Source: Chryseosolibacter sp044507775
GTDB taxonomy: Bacteria; Bacteroidota; Bacteroidia; Cytophagales; Cyclobacteriaceae
Assembly (NCBI GenBank): GCA_044507775.1
Contig: JBIQIY010000010.1
Location: forward strand, 62,001-126,000
DNA: 64,000 nt
Reading direction: 5' to 3'
Part shown: positions 61,869 to 64,000 of the stretch, piece by piece
Layout: each line of letters starts with the position of its first letter
How positions within the stretch are numbered: the stretch's first letter is position 1
The notes under the pieces: generated by a model
Told to the model about the DNA's origin: nothing
Database searches by the model: none
Seen by the model: the letters and a program-made list of their open reading frames with translations, nothing else
Position numbers and translations under genes: made by a program

Positions 61869-64000
61869 TCACTCGTTCCGAAGGGAATTGACAGGATTTG
61901 CGTAGGCCGCCCGGAGCGCCTGCGTGCTGACGATCAGCAATGCGAAGATCAATGCAATTGCGCCAGTGACCGGAAAGATCCACCAGTCAACTTCTGTGCG
62001 GATGGTATACCGCTCGAGATACCGGGTCATGAGCCACCATGAAACAGGCGCCGACACCACGAAGGCGAAGATCACAAGCAGAGAAAAATCTTTAGAAATC
62101 AGATTTACGAGGCTGGGTACCGACGCGCCGAGGACTTTGCGGATGCCGATCTCTTTGATGCGTTGTTCCGCAGTGAATGAAGCAAGTCCGAAGAGCCCCA
62201 TACCGGTGATAATGATTGCCAGTATTGCGAACAAGCTCGCAAGCTTGCTGGTGAGATCGATGGTCGTAAACTTCCGCTGAAAGTCCACGTCGACGAACGT
62301 GTATTCGAACGGATACTCGGCACCATATTTCTTGAACACCGCTTCGACGGCTTTCAATGAAGACTGTATATCCTTTTGATTGCTCAACCGGATTGTAAAC
62401 GCCCCTCCCCAATCATCGAGAACGGCAAACATAGGTTTTACTTCTTCGTACGGGGATCCCATGAGTACGTCATCGTAGACGCCGATGAGCTTGCGCTTTT
62501 TACCCCAGAGATCCAGTTCCGCGCCGATCGGGTCACTCAGACCCATGACCTTGATCGCAGCTTTGTTGACACAGATCGCGAGGCTATCGGACTGGAAATC
62601 CTCGGAAAAATCACGGCCTTCAATCATCTTGACGCCCATGGTTTTGGCCCAGTCATAATCGCACACGATGGTGGTGAAAATCACTTTCAGATCGTTGGGC
62701 TTGCCTGGCCATCCCACAAAATTGTTCGAGTTGATGTCGGTGATCGCACTATTGGCGCGACTTACTGACTCGACTGCTCCGGAAGCAAGCAGCTCGAGCC
62801 TGATCGGCCTCATATTCTTGTGATAATCATCGTTCAGGGAAACGGTGATGAGTCTTTCCTGTGAATATCCTATATCGCGTCCCTTGGCAAGCTGGATTTG
62901 ATTATAGATCACGAACATAGAGATGATGAGTAGAATCGAAAATCCGAACTGCACGGTGACCAGTATTTTCCGGGGAAGACTTGCGCCCTTTCCGATCGTA
63001 GGCTTACCTTTTAAAACCTTTACCGGTTGAAATCCGGACAGGTAAAACGCCGGATAGCTGCCTGCAACGAGGCCCGTGATCAGGATGAGGCCAGATGCAT
63101 AAAGCCAGAATTCTTTACTGGCATAATCGATAAACAGTTTCTTCTCGACAAGAGAATTGTAGGACGGAAGTAGCAGTTGAGCGGCGAGCACCGCAAGTGC
63201 GAATGCGATACAGGTGATAATCATTGATTCACCGATGAATTGCAGTACCAGTTCCCACCGCCGCGACCCGACGGCCTTTCGTATGCCTACCTCACGTGCG
63301 CGCCGTTCGCTCCGCGCAGTGGCGAGATTCATAAAGTTTATACAGGCGATCACAATAATGAAAATTGCAATGACGGTGAAGAGCTGGACATAGTCGCTCA
63401 TCCCCCCTTGCTCCACTCCGTCTTCAAAACTGCTGTACAACCTCCATTTAAGGAGCGGATACAGGAAGAACTCGTGTTTCATTTCTTCATCCTCGCCGTG
63501 TTTGGCAAGCATGTCGCGAACACTGTTCTCGACGGATGCTTTATTTTTTGCATCGTTGAGTTCGACGAAAACCTGGAAGGAGTAGTTCCCCCAGTTAGTC
63601 GTGTTTTCTTTCACCCAATCACTAACCTGGTAACGGTATTTCCAAGGCATCAGGAAATCGAATTGAAAGGAGGAGTTGCTGGGAACATCTTTCAGAATGC
63701 CTGTAACGGTCAGGTCATATTGGTTATCGACCCGTATGATCTTGCCCATTGCATCCTCATCACCGAACAGCGCGTGGGCAGTCGACTCGCTGATCACAAT
63801 TGACGCCGGCTCATCCAGCACTTTCGAGGCATCGCCGGCGATCAGCGGGAATTCGAACATTTCCAGGAACTCCTCGCTTACCCAAAACGCCTTTTTTGTG
63901 ATTCGCTTTTCGGACACAGCGACGAGGTGATCGCCTCCCCAATCCGCTACCATTGCGTGGACGATGTTGGCATCTGCCGTTTTCATCTCTTCGTATGTAG
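61869..64000 (-). CDS. FtsX/MacB-type ABC transporter permease, N-terminus beyond the window
   Basis: At least 709 residues of an orphan permease; the frame stays open to the window edge, so the start lies outside. Present are part of the first periplasmic domain (SEEFLEMFEFPLIAGDASKV; ITGILKDVPSN-like VTGILKDVPSN), a FtsX triplet with CINFMNLATARSERRAREVG, a second periplasmic domain and the final FtsX triplet (KEIGIRKVLGASVPSLVNLI). The product ends RAAYANPVNSLRNE. It is related to the permeases at 3034 and 22267, but neither a PadR gene nor an ATPase is seen in the window. The substrate is unknown. Confidence 0.88.
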   Translation of the reverse strand, partial: TYEEMKTADANIVHAMVADWGGDHLVAVSEKRITKKAFWVSEEFLEMFEFPLIAGDASKVLDEPASIVISESTAHALFGDEDAMGKIIRVDNQYDLTVTGILKDVPSNSSFQFDFLMPWKYRYQVSDWVKENTTNWGNYSFQVFVELNDAKNKASVENSVRDMLAKHGEDEEMKHEFFLYPLLKWRLYSSFEDGVEQGGMSDYVQLFTVIAIFIIVIACINFMNLATARSERRAREVGIRKAVGSRRWELVLQFIGESMIITCIAFALAVLAAQLLLPSYNSLVEKKLFIDYASKEFWLYASGLILITGLVAGSYPAFYLSGFQPVKVLKGKPTIGKGASLPRKILVTVQFGFSILLIISMFVIYNQIQLAKGRDIGYSQERLITVSLNDDYHKNMRPIRLELLASGAVESVSRANSAITDINSNNFVGWPGKPNDLKVIFTTIVCDYDWAKTMGVKMIEGRDFSEDFQSDSLAICVNKAAIKVMGLSDPIGAELDLWGKKRKLIGVYDDVLMGSPYEEVKPMFAVLDDWGGAFTIRLSNQKDIQSSLKAVEAVFKKYGAEYPFEYTFVDVDFQRKFTTIDLTSKLASLFAILAIIITGMGLFGLASFTAEQRIKEIGIRKVLGASVPSLVNLISKDFSLLVIFAFVVSAPVSWWLMTRYLERYTIRTEVDWWIFPVTGAIALIFALLIVSTQALRAAYANPVNSLRNE

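Overview
The window looks like chromosome of a Bacteroidota, most probably a Cytophagales (Chryseolinea/Ohtaekwangia-like, a guess from gene content only). Grounds: a SusC/SusD pair with FecR and an ECF sigma factor, orphan FtsX/MacB-type permeases paired with PadR regulators, very large hybrid histidine kinases, TonB-dependent receptors with a carboxypeptidase-like N-terminal domain, and promoter elements of the TTTG / TAnnTTTG type. I see no rRNA, tRNA, CRISPR array, prophage or transposase. The left edge is a tandem array of 136-bp units interrupted by a 100-N assembly gap.

Layout. 1-0.7 kb: the repeat array. 0.7-6.1 kb: a four-helix-bundle protein, a PhyH-type dioxygenase, a small lipoprotein and a PadR/orphan-permease cassette. 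6.3-9.5 kb: a chromate-resistance-like operon (ChrB sensor domain fused to an AraC DNA-binding domain, ChrA, a double DUF1259 lipoprotein). 9.5-10.5 kb: a decayed patch with a permease relic and an internally deleted outer-membrane protein gene. 10.6-12.3 kb: acyl-CoA-dehydrogenase-like and DinB/YfiT proteins. 12.8-17.7 kb: a NIT-HAMP-GAF hybrid kinase with three receiver domains, followed by cheR. 17.8-20.8 kb: a sulfatase and a metallophosphoesterase-like protein that has lost most metal ligands. 21-25.3 kb: a 3-hydroxyacyl-CoA dehydrogenase and a second PadR/permease cassette.

25.6-42.2 kb is a polysaccharide- or glycoside-utilisation-like region. The minus-strand series susC, susD, a DegT-type aminotransferase, a trehalase-like glycosidase and a CehA-like metallohydrolase is preceded by fecR, with the ECF sigma gene divergent from it. 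A GH43 enzyme with a secreted jelly-roll-like partner, MgtC and a DUF1080 protein follow. 42.3-47 kb: a DUF1206 membrane protein and a two-core hybrid kinase, then a pair of ~105-bp direct repeats.

48.45-55.28 kb holds the most interesting unit: six tightly packed plus-strand genes (AhpD-like, TonB-dependent receptor, MFS transporter, AhpD-like, AhpD-like, DUF3179 membrane protein), three of them with overlapping start/stop codons. It looks like a dedicated uptake plus thiol/disulfide-chemistry system whose substrate I cannot name. 55.3-64 kb: a luciferase-like oxidoreductase, a 23-residue Cys-rich microprotein convergent with a SigZ-type sigma factor, an alpha/beta hydrolase, a quinone oxidoreductase, a triple-PAS kinase and a third FtsX-type permease that runs off the right edge.

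Coordinates were read by hand. Start choices that differ from the longest open frame are explained in each entry. Family names rest on recognised motifs, not on searches.
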